Positions 6,952 through 17,064 are shown, numbered from the stretch's first letter. The stretch: DNA of 48,412 bases from Leptolyngbya sp. Cla-17 (GCF_016807185.1 NZ_JAEVYN010000007.1:1-48412); one strand, 5' to 3'. Numbers and translations: made by a program. The notes: generated by a model from the letters alone, not told the origin.

Positions 6952-9900
6952 ATGATTGCTTTATCTGGAATTGCCATCCAAAGCAAAATTTACGAAAGCT
7001 CAAATTCTCTGGTGTATCGGGGCATCAGGGAAGAAGATGAGCGAGAGATCGTCATCAAACTGCTCAAGCAGGATTATCCCTCTCCTCAAGAATTAACCCG
7101 CTACCGACAGGAATATGAAATTACCTGCTCTCTCCACCTGGAAGGAGTAGTCAAGGCATACAGCCAGCAGGAGTATCAACGCACGCTGGTTATTTTCTTA
7201 GAAGACTTTGGGGGTGAGTCCCTGGAGCAATGGATGCGGCGGCGCTCAGATTTCTGCCCCATGCCCTTAGCCACTTTTTTACGGCTGGCGATCGCACTCA
7301 CCGATATTCTGGGCAGTATTCACGCCAACAATATCATTCACAAAGATCTTAATCCTGGCAACATCGTTTTGAACCCAGATACTGGCGTTGTTAAAATTAT
7401 TGACTTTGGAATAGCTACCCGATTTAACCGCACGAATCCGACGTTCAAAAGTCTCCACGTATTAGAGGGCACTCTTGCTTACCTCTCTCCTGAGCAAACT
7501 GGGCGTATGAACCGTTTGCTGGACTACCGAACCGATTTTTACTCGCTCGGTGTGACGTTCTACGAACTACTCACCGGACAGTTGCCGTTTCCCAAAACAG
7601 ACATCCTTGAACTTGTCCATTGCCACATCGCAAAGCCGCCCATACCACCACAGGAATTGAATGCAACAATCCCTAAAGCAGTTTCAGACATCATTTTGAA
7701 ACTGATGGCGAAGAATGCCGAGGATCGCTATAAAAGTGCTTGGGGCATCAAAGCAGATTTGGAGCTGTGTGCTGAGCAATTAGCAGCAAGCGGTCAAATT
7801 AACGACATCCAACTGAGTCTACAAGATGTTTCAGATCAGTTTCAAATTCCCCAAAAGCTATACGGACGGGAGGCGGAAATCGCCGCATTATTGGCAGCGT
7901 TTGAGAGAGTAGCAGGAGGAAGTGAAACGGAGATAGAGAGACGCGGAGAGGGGGAGAGCGATAATATTCCCACATCCCCGCATGCCCGCATCCCCGCATC
8001 CCCGTATGCCCGCGTCTCCGCTTCTTGTGAAATGCTACTTGTCTCTGGCTACGCTGGCATTGGTAAATCAGTGTTAGTGCAGGAACTCTATAAACCAATC
8101 ACAGCAAAGCATGGCTATTTTATCTCTGGTAAGTTTGACCAATTTCAGCGCAACCTTCCCTACAGCGCGATCGCAGATGCTCTGCAAAAATTGGTGCAGC
8201 AATTACTCGGTGAACCAGACGAACAAGTACAACAGTGGCGATCGCGCCTGCTAACAGCGTTGGGAAGCAACGGACAACTCATTATTGATGTCATTCCCGA
8301 ATTAGAACTAATCGTCGGCAGACAGCCGCCATTAACCGAAGTTGGATCAACGGAGGCACAAAATCGGTTTAACCTTGTCTTTCAAAAGTTCATTCGAGCC
8401 TGCTGTTCCTGTGAACATCCTTTGGTTATTTTTCTAGATGATTTGCAATGGGTAGATTCAGCCACGCTTAAACTTATTGAGTTAATCCTGAGCGACCGTG
8501 TGACGCAATCCTTGCTTCTGATTGGAGCCTATCGGGATAACGAAGTTACCCAGGCACATCCGCTTCTTGCAACAGTAGAAAAGCTAAAACAGGAAGAGGT
8601 TGCAATTAATCAATTAACGTTAGCTCCGCTGGGACTGGGGGCAGTGGCTCAACTGACTGGTGAGACTTTGCACACCTCTACTGAGTCGATCAAGCCTTTA
8701 GCAGAGTTGGTATGGCGGAAAGCAAGCGGCAACCCCTACTTCACGAATGAGTTCCTCAAAACGTTGTACACCGAAGATCTAATCGTCTTCAACGTTAATC
8801 AACAACGCTGGCAATGGGATGTTGCTCAGATCAAAGCCAAAAATATTACCGACAATGTGGTGCAGTTGATGATCGGGAAGTTGAAACAACTGCCGGAGCA
8901 AACTCAACGGGTTTTACGTTTAGCGGCTTGTGTTGGTGCTGAATTTGATTTGGCGGCACTCTCAGCCATTTGCGAACGATCAGTGGCTGAAATTTTTGCA
9001 GAACTGACAACAGCGACTCAGTCGGAATTGATTCTAGCTACTTCAGAGCTAGATGAGAACCTATTAATTCAAAATTACAAGTTTTCACATGATCGCGTTC
9101 AGCAAGCTGCCTATGTTGTGATTGATGAATCACACAAACAAGTGGTTCATCTTCAAATTGGTCGTAATCTGCTGGGAAAAACTCTGCTAGAGCGCCGATC
9201 AGACCAACTATTTGAGATTGTGGATCATCTCAATCATGGGATTGAGATAATTACTGACCAAGTAGAACGAGATGAAATTGCCAAACTGAACCTATTGGCA
9301 GGTCAGAAAGCAAAGGGGGCGATCGCTTATAACGTGGCTCAAAACTATTTAGCCACAGGCAGAGCATGGCTGGCAGCCTCTAGCTGGCAAAGCAACTATC
9401 ACCTGACCTTAGATTTATATACAGAAACGACAGAAATCGCGTACTTGTGTGGCGAGTTTGAGCAGGTAGAGGATTGGGCGGCAATTGTTCTACAAGAAGC
9501 CAAGACAGTTCTCGATACTGTAAAAGTGTATGAAGTCAAAATTCAAACTAATATGGCACAGAGCCAGCCATTGAAGGCAATCGATACAGCATTGCAGGTT
9601 TTGCAGAAACTGGGAGTTAGTTTTTTCAAAACACAGAGTCAGTCAGATGTTCAACTTGAACTTGGCGCAATTATCTCACTCATGGGTGAGAAACCAATCG
9701 AGGACTTGATCCATTTGCCAGAAATGACCGAACCGGACAAGTTGGCGGCGATGAAAATACTATCAAGTATTACGATCGCCGCCTATGTCGCAGCTCCTGA
9801 TTTGATGCCTTTGCTTGTGACTAAACAAGTAAACTTATCAATTCAGTATGGTAATGCTGTTGTATCTCCCTTTGCCTTTGCCTTTTACGGATTGATTCTT

Positions 9901-12900
9901 TGTGGAACGAGCGGGAACATTGAGAATGGGTACGAGTTTGGGCAACTTGCGCTAAATCTGTTGACATACCCTAATACCCATTCTCTCAGGGCTAGAACAT
10001 TACTCATTGTGAATAACTTTATTATTCATTGGAAAGAACATATCAGAAACACAACCCAATCCTTGCTAGAAGCCTACCAAAGAGGTTTAGAAACTGGAGA
10101 TTTAGAGTTTGCTGCTTATTGTGCTCATTGTTATTGTTTCCAATCCTACGCAGTTGGAAAGGAACTCGTAGAAGTTGATCGCGAGATGACGAAATACAAT
10201 GAAGCACTCCGTCAAATCAAACAGAAAACGGCGCTAACCTGGAACCAAATCTTTCAGCAGACGATCGCAAATTTGGTGGGCTACTCGGTCAATCCAACCC
10301 GTCTAGTTGGTAAATTCTACAATGAGGAGAATGGATTGCCACAACATGAAACAGCAAATGATGGAACTGCAATCTTTGATGTCTATTTCAATAAACTTTT
10401 TCTATGCTATCTCTTTTCTCAATATGCTCAGGCAGTTGAAAACTCAACCATAGCAGAACGTTATTTGATCCGAATAACAGGCACACCTCTTGGTCCTTTT
10501 TACCACCTCTATGATGCGCTCGCAAGGCTAGCGACATACGCCGAAAGCAGCGTTCAAGCACAGGCGGAAATCCTGAAAAAAATTGCAGTTAGCCAGGAGA
10601 AATTGAAGCAATGGGCACACTATGCGCCCGTGAATCATTTACATAAATATTATTTAGTGGAGGCGGAGAAGGCACGAGTGTTGAGTCAATTGCTGGAGGC
10701 AGAAGAATTTTACGAGCAAGCGATTCAGGGAGCAAGAGACAATGAATATATTCAGGAAGAAGCCTTAGCCTATGAATTAGCTGCCAAGTTTTACTTGTCT
10801 CGTGGTCGAGAAAAGTTTGCCCAAACCTATATGAAAGAAGCACACTACTGCTATGAGCGCTGGGGAGCGATTGCGAAGGTCAAAAATTTAGAAACTCGCT
10901 ATCCACGGTTCTTTCCTCAGTCATCGGGTGTCGCTGATACGTCAATTCGCACCACTGCTAGAACCACTTCTACCACCTCACCTATCGCTTTCGATTTAGC
11001 AGCGGTAATGAAAGCATCTCATGCGATTTCAAGTGAAATTGAACTGGATCAGTTGCTCAATTCCTTTATGCAGCTCTTAATCGAGAATGCGGGAGCGCAA
11101 AGCGGGTGTTTGCTCTTGGAAAGCTCAGGCGTATGGGCGATCGAAGCTGCTTGTGAACTCAATGAGGGTGAGCAAGTTTGTGTGACACAAGTGCTGCAAT
11201 CGATTCCAACAGTACATCGCCTACCCGAATCAATCATTCAATATGTGATTCGGACGCATGAACCTGTCATCCTCAATGACGCGATTCGTGAAGGAAATTT
11301 CACAAATGAACCGTACATTCAACGCAATCAAACTCAATCAATGCTCTGCTTGCCGCTACTCAATCAAAGTAAGCTTGTTGGCGTGTTGTATCTAGAAAAC
11401 CAATTAGCGGCTGGAGCTTTTACACCTGATCGAACACAAGTTCTGCATCTATTATCAATCCAGGCAGCGATTGCGATTGAAAATGCAAAACTCTACTCTA
11501 AACTACGCGACGGCAAAAGTCAGATAAATCAATTTCTAGAAGCAGTTCAAGTGGGAATTGCGGTCTTAGATGCGACGGGTCACCCTTACTATGTCAATCA
11601 ACGAGGCATTCAGCTACTAGGCAAAGGCGCTGATCCTACCGTAACACCAGATTATATTGCAGAGGTCTATCAAGTTTACCTGGCTGGAACGGATCAAAAC
11701 TGTTCCCCTGAAGAGATGCCAATCGTCCGAGCGTTAAAAGGCGAACGTACAAGAACGGATGATTTAGAGATTCATCAAGGCGAGACAATCATTCCCATTG
11801 AGACATGGGGAACTCCTATCTTTGATGAGCAAGGCAATGTTGCTTACGCGATCGCTGCCTTTCAAGACATTACAGAACGCAGACAAGCAGAGAAACTGCT
11901 AGCTGACTACAACCAAACGTTGGCGCAACAAGTCACTGAGCGGACGTTGCTCTTATCTCAGGAAATTGAAGAGCGTCAACGAGTTGAAAACGCTCTGCGA
12001 CAGAGTGAAGAGCAACGCAAGCTGACAATGGACTTCAGTTACATCGGCACTTGGAACTGGGACATCGTAGAGAATACAGTCAATTGGGATGATAATCACT
12101 TCCGATTGCTGGGGTTAGTACCCGGTGAAGTTGAGAGTAGCTATCAGGCATGGTGCGATCGAGTTCATCCAGAAGATATCGATCGAGTTGAGCAAACGAT
12201 TACGGCAGCCCTAGCAAGCCGCACCGATTACGAAGCTGAATATCGAGTGATTTACCTGAATGGCAGTATTCGTTGGTTAGTGAGTCGCGGTCGAGGCATT
12301 TATAACCAAGCTGGACAGCATGTGCGAATGCTCGGTGTCATTCTCGACGTAAGCGAACAGCGAAACGCCGCACTACGTGAACGCAAACGAGCCGAGCACG
12401 CCTCCATTCTGGAAGAACGCAACCGGATGGCGCGAGAAATTCACGATACGCTGGCACAGTCCTTCACAGGCATTCTGCTTCAGGTAGGAGCGGCAACACA
12501 AGTGCTGACAGACGATTTGGAAGCACCCCAGGATCATCTGGAAATGCTGGAAATGATTGATGAACTGGCACGAACAGGATTGGCTGAGGCTCGTCGATCA
12601 GTGGCAGCACTCCGTCCCCAACTCCTGGAAGAGGGCAACTTGCATAGTGCTCTACAGCGCCTTGTGGTTCAGATGAGGGGCACTACCGAGACGGCACTCC
12701 TTTATGAAAGCAAAGGTACAGCCTATCCCTTACCAACTGATGTTGAAAATCACTTACTACGGATGGGGCAGGAAGCACTGACCAATGCCATTAAATACGC
12801 GGATGCCAGCGAAATTCAATTGCAGTTGGTGTATGAGGCTGCACGATGTACACTGTGCGTTAAAGATAATGGGCGGGGCTTTAGTGTTGGTAGTGTTCCA

Positions 12901-13035
12901 TCGGGCGGTGGTTTTGGATTGCTAGGCATGAGCGAGCGAGCAGAACAAATTGACGCACAATTGTCGATTCAGAGCCAACCTGGGCAGGGCACCGAAATTG
13001 CCGTCATTGTCAATCGAGCGGAACCATCACGATGA
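6952..13035 (+). CDS. Giant hybrid Ser/Thr kinase - ATPase - GAF - PAS - histidine kinase
   Basis: This 2027-residue multidomain sensor is of a type common in filamentous cyanobacteria. In order: a Hanks-type Ser/Thr kinase (~1-275; VIK lysine 36, HKDLNPGN 130-137, DFG 151-153); a low-complexity insert (~322-358); a signal-transduction ATPase with Walker A GYAGIGKS at 366-373 and Walker B LVIFLDDLQW near 495; a long helical repeat region; GAF (~1350-1515); two PAS domains (~1528 and ~1696); and a NarL-class histidine kinase with His1831 in REIHDTLAQ and an ATPase domain (DNGRGF, GGGFGLLGM). No membrane segment is obvious, so it is probably cytoplasmic. Its stop overlaps the regulator start (ATGA), indicating one operon and one phosphorelay. 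The stimulus is unknown. Confidence 0.93.
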   Translation: MIALSGIAIQSKIYESSNSLVYRGIREEDEREIVIKLLKQDYPSPQELTRYRQEYEITCSLHLEGVVKAYSQQEYQRTLVIFLEDFGGESLEQWMRRRSDFCPMPLATFLRLAIALTDILGSIHANNIIHKDLNPGNIVLNPDTGVVKIIDFGIATRFNRTNPTFKSLHVLEGTLAYLSPEQTGRMNRLLDYRTDFYSLGVTFYELLTGQLPFPKTDILELVHCHIAKPPIPPQELNATIPKAVSDIILKLMAKNAEDRYKSAWGIKADLELCAEQLAASGQINDIQLSLQDVSDQFQIPQKLYGREAEIAALLAAFERVAGGSETEIERRGEGESDNIPTSPHARIPASPYARVSASCEMLLVSGYAGIGKSVLVQELYKPITAKHGYFISGKFDQFQRNLPYSAIADALQKLVQQLLGEPDEQVQQWRSRLLTALGSNGQLIIDVIPELELIVGRQPPLTEVGSTEAQNRFNLVFQKFIRACCSCEHPLVIFLDDLQWVDSATLKLIELILSDRVTQSLLLIGAYRDNEVTQAHPLLATVEKLKQEEVAINQLTLAPLGLGAVAQLTGETLHTSTESIKPLAELVWRKASGNPYFTNEFLKTLYTEDLIVFNVNQQRWQWDVAQIKAKNITDNVVQLMIGKLKQLPEQTQRVLRLAACVGAEFDLAALSAICERSVAEIFAELTTATQSELILATSELDENLLIQNYKFSHDRVQQAAYVVIDESHKQVVHLQIGRNLLGKTLLERRSDQLFEIVDHLNHGIEIITDQVERDEIAKLNLLAGQKAKGAIAYNVAQNYLATGRAWLAASSWQSNYHLTLDLYTETTEIAYLCGEFEQVEDWAAIVLQEAKTVLDTVKVYEVKIQTNMAQSQPLKAIDTALQVLQKLGVSFFKTQSQSDVQLELGAIISLMGEKPIEDLIHLPEMTEPDKLAAMKILSSITIAAYVAAPDLMPLLVTKQVNLSIQYGNAVVSPFAFAFYGLILCGTSGNIENGYEFGQLALNLLTYPNTHSLRARTLLIVNNFIIHWKEHIRNTTQSLLEAYQRGLETGDLEFAAYCAHCYCFQSYAVGKELVEVDREMTKYNEALRQIKQKTALTWNQIFQQTIANLVGYSVNPTRLVGKFYNEENGLPQHETANDGTAIFDVYFNKLFLCYLFSQYAQAVENSTIAERYLIRITGTPLGPFYHLYDALARLATYAESSVQAQAEILKKIAVSQEKLKQWAHYAPVNHLHKYYLVEAEKARVLSQLLEAEEFYEQAIQGARDNEYIQEEALAYELAAKFYLSRGREKFAQTYMKEAHYCYERWGAIAKVKNLETRYPRFFPQSSGVADTSIRTTARTTSTTSPIAFDLAAVMKASHAISSEIELDQLLNSFMQLLIENAGAQSGCLLLESSGVWAIEAACELNEGEQVCVTQVLQSIPTVHRLPESIIQYVIRTHEPVILNDAIREGNFTNEPYIQRNQTQSMLCLPLLNQSKLVGVLYLENQLAAGAFTPDRTQVLHLLSIQAAIAIENAKLYSKLRDGKSQINQFLEAVQVGIAVLDATGHPYYVNQRGIQLLGKGADPTVTPDYIAEVYQVYLAGTDQNCSPEEMPIVRALKGERTRTDDLEIHQGETIIPIETWGTPIFDEQGNVAYAIAAFQDITERRQAEKLLADYNQTLAQQVTERTLLLSQEIEERQRVENALRQSEEQRKLTMDFSYIGTWNWDIVENTVNWDDNHFRLLGLVPGEVESSYQAWCDRVHPEDIDRVEQTITAALASRTDYEAEYRVIYLNGSIRWLVSRGRGIYNQAGQHVRMLGVILDVSEQRNAALRERKRAEHASILEERNRMAREIHDTLAQSFTGILLQVGAATQVLTDDLEAPQDHLEMLEMIDELARTGLAEARRSVAALRPQLLEEGNLHSALQRLVVQMRGTTETALLYESKGTAYPLPTDVENHLLRMGQEALTNAIKYADASEIQLQLVYEAARCTLCVKDNGRGFSVGSVPSGGGFGLLGMSERAEQIDAQLSIQSQPGQGTEIAVIVNRAEPSR
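7915..8030 (+). repeat. Octanucleotide repeat insert inside the kinase gene
   Basis: Successive 8-base units GCATGCCC, GCATCCCC, GCATCCCC, GTATGCCC and GCGTCTCC occur, preceded by a purine-rich GAGACGCGGAGAGGGGG stretch. The insert stays in frame and adds about 35 residues (...SPHARIPASPYARVSAS...) between the kinase and ATPase domains. Confidence 0.7.
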
Positions 13036-13661
13036 GTCAACTCACTACAATTCGGGTTCTAATTGTTGACGACCACACCGTTGTCAGACGAGGGCTGGCA
13101 ACGATCATTAACCGTGATCCAGAAATGACGGTCGTTGCTCAAGCCGAAGATGGGCAGCAGGCGATCGACCTGTTCCGGGAGTATCAACCCGATGTCACGC
13201 TGATGGATTTGAGTATGCCTCAAATGGGAGGAGTGGCAGCCATTACGGCGATCTGTGCTGAATGTAAGCAAGCGCGAATTACGGTGCTCACCACCTACGA
13301 TGGCGATGAAGATATCTATCGCGGCTTGCAGGCGGGGGCACAGGGCTACCTGCTCAAAGATGCAAAACCCAACGAGCTGCTGAATGCGATTCGCACGATC
13401 CATAGCGGTCAAAAGTATGTGCCGCCAGCCGTCGGAGCAAAACTGTTGCAGCGCATGAGCCATCCAGAACTGAGTGAACGAGAGCTAGCGGTGCTCCGTC
13501 TGATGGCACAGGGAATGAGCAATGCCGACATTGCAGCTGCCTTAAGTATTGGCGAAAGTACCGTCAAGTCGCACATCAACCGTCTTTTAAGTAAATTAGG
13601 CGTGAGCGATCGCACTCAAGCCGTAATTGTTGCCGTTAAGCGCGGACTGGTCAGTTTGTAG
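13032..13661 (+). CDS. NarL/FixJ-type response regulator
   Basis: This 209-residue transcription regulator has a receiver domain at ~7-125 (acidic DDH at 13-15, phosphoacceptor Asp59 in LMDLSMPQMGG, Lys in YLLKDAKP) followed by a LuxR-type helix-turn-helix at ~145-205 (LSERELAVLRLMAQGMSNADIAAAL, GESTVKSHINRLLSKLGV). It overlaps the hybrid kinase by ATGA, so the pair is translationally coupled and is almost certainly a cognate two-component system. The target genes are not known; the gene just downstream has been separated by an insertion sequence. A decayed copy of its 3' end lies at 19683-19858. Confidence 0.95.
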   Translation: MSQLTTIRVLIVDDHTVVRRGLATIINRDPEMTVVAQAEDGQQAIDLFREYQPDVTLMDLSMPQMGGVAAITAICAECKQARITVLTTYDGDEDIYRGLQAGAQGYLLKDAKPNELLNAIRTIHSGQKYVPPAVGAKLLQRMSHPELSERELAVLRLMAQGMSNADIAAALSIGESTVKSHINRLLSKLGVSDRTQAVIVAVKRGLVSL

Positions 13662-13812
13662 GCTGTACTAAAGTTGGAATTGAGATAGCACTTTAGTTGG
13701 AGCCAGCCTTGCATTGTGAGATGGACTATTTTACCCATCGCTCGACTGTGCAAAAGTGTCAACCCTGAGTGGAAGACAAGTGGGAGGCGTTTACTTACGG
13801 CGGATTGCAGTG

Positions 13813-14454
13813 TTAAGAGGGACAGTAACAGCAGTGTGCAAACCAGTTGTGCAAATGTTGAGGATCTATCAAATCCATCGCTGTGGCAATGAGGGTATCT
13901 ACCCTTTTCGAGGTTGTCGGCGAGAACTGTCTTAGGAAAGCCTTTAACTGTGACCACCAATGCTCAATCGGATTAAATTCGGGAGAGTAAGGAGACAGAT
14001 ACAGAACCTTCGCTCCAACCGCCTCAATTAAAGGTGCAATGGCTTTTACCTTGTGAGCAGGCAGGTTATCCATGACCACGACAGCCCCTTTCCACAGTTG
14101 AGGCACAAGACACTTTGAGACGTACACCTCAAAGACAACCGCGTCCATCGACTGATCTATCGTCATCACAGCCAGCACCTTTGAGACGGTAATCGCGCCC
14201 ATGACACTCACCTTCTTGCCCCGATAAAAAGGTTTGAAGTCATACGCTCGTTCCCCAGGTGCAGCACGGGCATGGGTTCGCATGAGTCCCAGTAGAACAC
14301 CCATCTCATCGAGAAACACTAAATCTTTGAGTTCTATACTCGTCACCTGTGCCCAGTACTCCTGTCTCAGGAGTTGGACTCGTTCGCTGGTGGCTTGGCT
14401 GGAGCGGAGCGTTTTTTTTTGCGCGGTAAATTGAGTCTCTGAAAGGTTCGGCAC
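13813..14454 (-). CDS. IS630-family transposase, DDE catalytic part (element B)
   Basis: The frame is open across the A9 slippery run and carries the DDE triad: Asp in LVFLDEMGVLLG, Asp in VVVMDNLPAHK and Glu in SPEFNPIEHWWSQLK. It is probably made as a -1 frameshift fusion with the upstream helix-turn-helix part; the listed start (MPNLSETQF) lies in the overlap and need not be used. It reads to the left end of the element. Confidence 0.88.
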   Translation of the reverse strand: MPNLSETQFTAQKKTLRSSQATSERVQLLRQEYWAQVTSIELKDLVFLDEMGVLLGLMRTHARAAPGERAYDFKPFYRGKKVSVMGAITVSKVLAVMTIDQSMDAVVFEVYVSKCLVPQLWKGAVVVMDNLPAHKVKAIAPLIEAVGAKVLYLSPYSPEFNPIEHWWSQLKAFLRQFSPTTSKRVDTLIATAMDLIDPQHLHNWFAHCCYCPS

Positions 14455-14756
14455 ATAGTACTTTGGCTAACCCATAGCCCAGTCTCATCAAAGAGTAGCT
14501 CACAATATTCCGCTAAGGTCGCATCGCGCTGGTTCTCGAAGATCGCCACTAACTGGTCTTTGTGCTCCATCACAGGACTCACCGAACCACCCTGCTTATG
14601 GGGAACGACGTGACCTTCTGTGCGCTTCTGAATCATCCATCTCTCGACGCAACTCTTGCTGACAGCAAAGCGGGCAGCAACTTTTCGGATCGAGCTATCA
14701 CCCTTCTCCATAGCACTTACAATCTTCTCTCGAAAGTCTATGGAATACGGCTTCAT
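14367..14756 (-). CDS. IS630-family transposase, helix-turn-helix part (element B)
   Basis: This is the DNA-binding half, read from ATG at 14754-14756 (MKPYSIDFREKIVSAMEKG). The frame also extends 9 codons further upstream, but family members start at this Met. Helix-turn-helix segments are visible (SIRKVAARFAVSKSCVERWM and LAEYCELLFDETGLWVSQSTMCRTF). The A9 run (complement of 14412-14420) falls at LPRKKK, where the catalytic frame lies in -1 register, a standard programmed frameshift site for this family. Confidence 0.85.
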   Translation of the reverse strand: MKPYSIDFREKIVSAMEKGDSSIRKVAARFAVSKSCVERWMIQKRTEGHVVPHKQGGSVSPVMEHKDQLVAIFENQRDATLAEYCELLFDETGLWVSQSTMCRTFQRLNLPRKKKRSAPAKPPANESNS

Positions 14757-14963
14757 TTTTGACCCAACGTTGTAATCCTTCATTGTCCTCTATCTGACTG
14801 CAATCCGCTGTAGATTAAAAATGGAATACAAAGCGGAGTAGCGGTTGTTTCAGCTTTGTTATCAGTGGAATTCAATGACAACAAACCGCTTCACCCAAAA
14901 GTTGGGAAGAACCTAAATAAGTCAGTGTATACAATAGCTCCTAACGATTCAGAGGTACAAAAT

Positions 14964-15668
14964 ATGATTACGATTCGATCGGCTCAAGACCGAGGTATTG
15001 CTAATTTTGGTTGGCTCGATAGTCATCACACCTTCTCTTTTGGCAACTATTACGACCCCAACTATATGGGTTTTGCTGCTCTGCGGGTGATCAACGAAGA
15101 TAAAGTCACTCCTGGTCAAGGCTTTGGCACTCACGCACACCGTGATATGGAAATCATTTCCTACGTCCTCGAAGGTGCATTAGAACACAAAGACAGCATT
15201 GGCACCGGGTCTGTGATTCGTCCGAGCGATGTGCAGCGAATGTCTGCCGGAACAGGCATTCAGCACAGTGAGTTTAATGCGTCTTCCACGGAACCTGTGC
15301 ATTTCCTGCAAATTTGGATTCTGCCAGAACAGAACGGGATTCAACCTGGCTATGAGCAGAAAACCTTTGCTGAGACAGAAAAGCGTGACACATTACTATT
15401 GATTGGCTCTCGTGATGGGCGTGACGGCTCCATTACGATCCATCAAGATGTGAATCTCTACGCTACCGCTTTGCAGGAGGGTGACAAGGTAAGCCATCCC
15501 GTAGCAGAGGGACGAGTAGCCTGGTTGCAAGTGGTGCGTGGTGCCGTGCAGGTGAATGAGCTAACGCTGACTGCTGGCGATGGTGCTGCGATCGCTCAAG
15601 AAGCACAAATCACCCTACAAGGTGCGTCTAATGATTCTGAAGTGCTGTTGTTTGACCTGGCAGCCTAA
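14964..15668 (+). CDS. Pirin-family protein (cupin)
   Basis: This 234-residue bicupin resembles bacterial pirins such as YhaK/YhhW (some show quercetin 2,3-dioxygenase activity). The N-terminal metal-site motif is visible: GFGTHAHRDMEIISYVLEGALEHKD, with further conserved SAGTGIQHSEFN and LQIWILP blocks. The start is taken at ATG 14964, preceded by AGAGG at a good distance; the frame is open 36 codons further upstream, but that part has no family resemblance and overlaps the junction region after element B. The physiological substrate is unknown. A strong hairpin follows the stop. Confidence 0.92.
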   Translation: MITIRSAQDRGIANFGWLDSHHTFSFGNYYDPNYMGFAALRVINEDKVTPGQGFGTHAHRDMEIISYVLEGALEHKDSIGTGSVIRPSDVQRMSAGTGIQHSEFNASSTEPVHFLQIWILPEQNGIQPGYEQKTFAETEKRDTLLLIGSRDGRDGSITIHQDVNLYATALQEGDKVSHPVAEGRVAWLQVVRGAVQVNELTLTAGDGAAIAQEAQITLQGASNDSEVLLFDLAA

Positions 15669-15674
15669 CGTTGA

Positions 15675-15703
15675 AGGATGCTTGAATGCGCTTCAGGCAT
15701 CTT
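15675..15703 (+). terminator. Hairpin after the pirin gene
   Basis: A 12-bp stem (AGGATGCTTGAA with TTCAGGCATCTT, two G-T pairs) closes a 5-base loop six bases after the pirin stop codon. It is followed by CTTGCC and lacks a long T tract, so it is a probable but not textbook terminator. Confidence 0.55.
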
Positions 15704-16122
15704 CTTGCCGCATATAGAAGGTTACTGAGAAACCTGTTCTTTCTGTCAGTCAATCAGTAGGTCTACTAACCGATGACTGACAGACCTATAACCCCGAAAA
15801 GCGCCTGCAAAAACAAGGGCTGGCTCAAGCCTTTAACCATCTGCGAGTGGGTCTGTGAGACTGGAACTGATTTTTACGCAGGGGTCGTCAGTCAAGTGAA
15901 GCAGGAGATCGAGCTAACGAATGCCCAAATCGCGTCGCGTCGTTCGACTCCCTACGTGAGTGGTCGGTAAACCTAGTTCTGCAAAAGCGCAGATAGCAAA
16001 TTCTTTAGATCGCCAAACGTTGAGGAGTGAGCAACTTAAATAGTTATACGATCGCAGCAATTGGTCATAGACTTGGATGGGTTGATCGGTCATTACCGCT
16101 AATTTGCAGAGAGGTTCGCATT
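15704..16122. other. Intergenic region, pirin to DUF5996 gene
   Basis: It contains an unrecognised 65-codon frame (15773-15970) with no ribosome site and no recognisable features, and the upstream open part of the next gene. No repeats or RNA genes were seen. Confidence 0.3.
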
Positions 16123-17064
16123 GTGACTATTTCCATAGCTAACTCATCTCCTCATGTTTGGCTGCCGTTGCCCGTTGCCGCCTGGCAGGACACCTATCAA
16201 ACGCTCCATTTGTGGACACAAATTATTGGCAAAATTCGTTTAGCCTTGGCACCCAAGCTCAACCATTGGTGGCATTCAACGCTGTATGTTACCCCACGTG
16301 GACTCACAACTTCAACCATTCCTGATGGCACCCGCAGCTTTCAAATCACCTTTGATTTTTTGAAGCATCAACTGTTGATTGAGACCAGTGATGGCATCAC
16401 TAAAACCATTGCGCTGGCACCTCGCTCGGTCGCTGATTTTTATCAAGCGGTCATGCGTACTTTGAAGGACATCGGGATCGAGGTGCAAATTTGGACGATG
16501 CCGCAGGAAATCGCTGATCCAATCCCGTTTGAGCAGGATGAGCAACATGCGGCTTACGATCCAGAGTTTGCCCAACGGTTCTGGCAGATTCTGATGCAAG
16601 CCGATCGCCTCCTGACAGTTTTTCGAGCTCATTATGCGGGGAAGTGTAGCCCTGTCCATTTCTTCTGGGGCAGTTTTGACCTGGCAGTGACGCGCTTTTC
16701 GGGACAACGTGCGCCAGAACATCCTGGTGGAGTGCCGGGTATGGCAGATTGGGTGACGCGAGAAGCCTACTCCCACGAGGTCAGCAGTTGCGGCTTTTGG
16801 TTTGGGGGTGGATCGATCGAAGCCCTGTTCTATGCCTACGCTTACCCAGCACTAGAAAGCTTTAAGGATTATCCCATCCAGCCTCCAGCCGCGTTTTATA
16901 GTGCGGATATGCAGGAATTCATTTTGCCCTATGAAACCTTGAGGCAGTCTGATGACCCTGATGCAATGGTGTTGGAGTTTCTCCAAAGCACTTACGAAGC
17001 AGCGGCAAATTTAGGACATTGGAATTGTGCTGCCTTAGAATACAAGCCAGTCCTTAAAGGCTAA
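16123..17064 (+). CDS. DUF5996 family protein
   Basis: This protein of about 313 residues belongs to an uncharacterised family. Recognisable blocks are WQDTYQTLHLWTQIIGKIRLALAP near the N-terminus, NHWWHSTLYVTPRGL, FFWGSFDLAVTRFSGQRAP and SHEVSSCGFWFGGG, in the usual order. I chose GTG at 16123, which has AGAGAGG eight bases upstream and matches the family start just before WLPLPVAAWQDTY. The frame is open to a GTG at 16027, but those 32 extra residues show no family resemblance. It is soluble, with no signal peptide. Reaction unknown. It reads in the same direction as pirin and the haemagglutinin-like gene. Confidence 0.85.
   Translation: MTISIANSSPHVWLPLPVAAWQDTYQTLHLWTQIIGKIRLALAPKLNHWWHSTLYVTPRGLTTSTIPDGTRSFQITFDFLKHQLLIETSDGITKTIALAPRSVADFYQAVMRTLKDIGIEVQIWTMPQEIADPIPFEQDEQHAAYDPEFAQRFWQILMQADRLLTVFRAHYAGKCSPVHFFWGSFDLAVTRFSGQRAPEHPGGVPGMADWVTREAYSHEVSSCGFWFGGGSIEALFYAYAYPALESFKDYPIQPPAAFYSADMQEFILPYETLRQSDDPDAMVLEFLQSTYEAAANLGHWNCAALEYKPVLKG

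Larger units (their letters stand above)
13798..14810 (-). mobile_element. IS630-family element B (ISY100-like organisation)
   Basis: This 1013-bp element has terminal repeats CGGCGGATTGCAGT (left) and CAGCGGATTGCAGT (complement of the right end). TA flanks it at 13796-13797 and 14811-14812, consistent with the classical IS630 TA duplication. It holds two minus-strand frames joined by an A9 run. It sits between the response regulator and the pirin gene. Confidence 0.85.

Noticed and set aside
13059..13463. Minus-strand 134-codon frame over the response regulator
   Set aside because: Complete overlap with a confidently recognised gene; shadow frame.
15773..15970. 65-codon frame between pirin and DUF5996 genes
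   Set aside because: No ribosome site, no recognisable family, composition not clearly coding.
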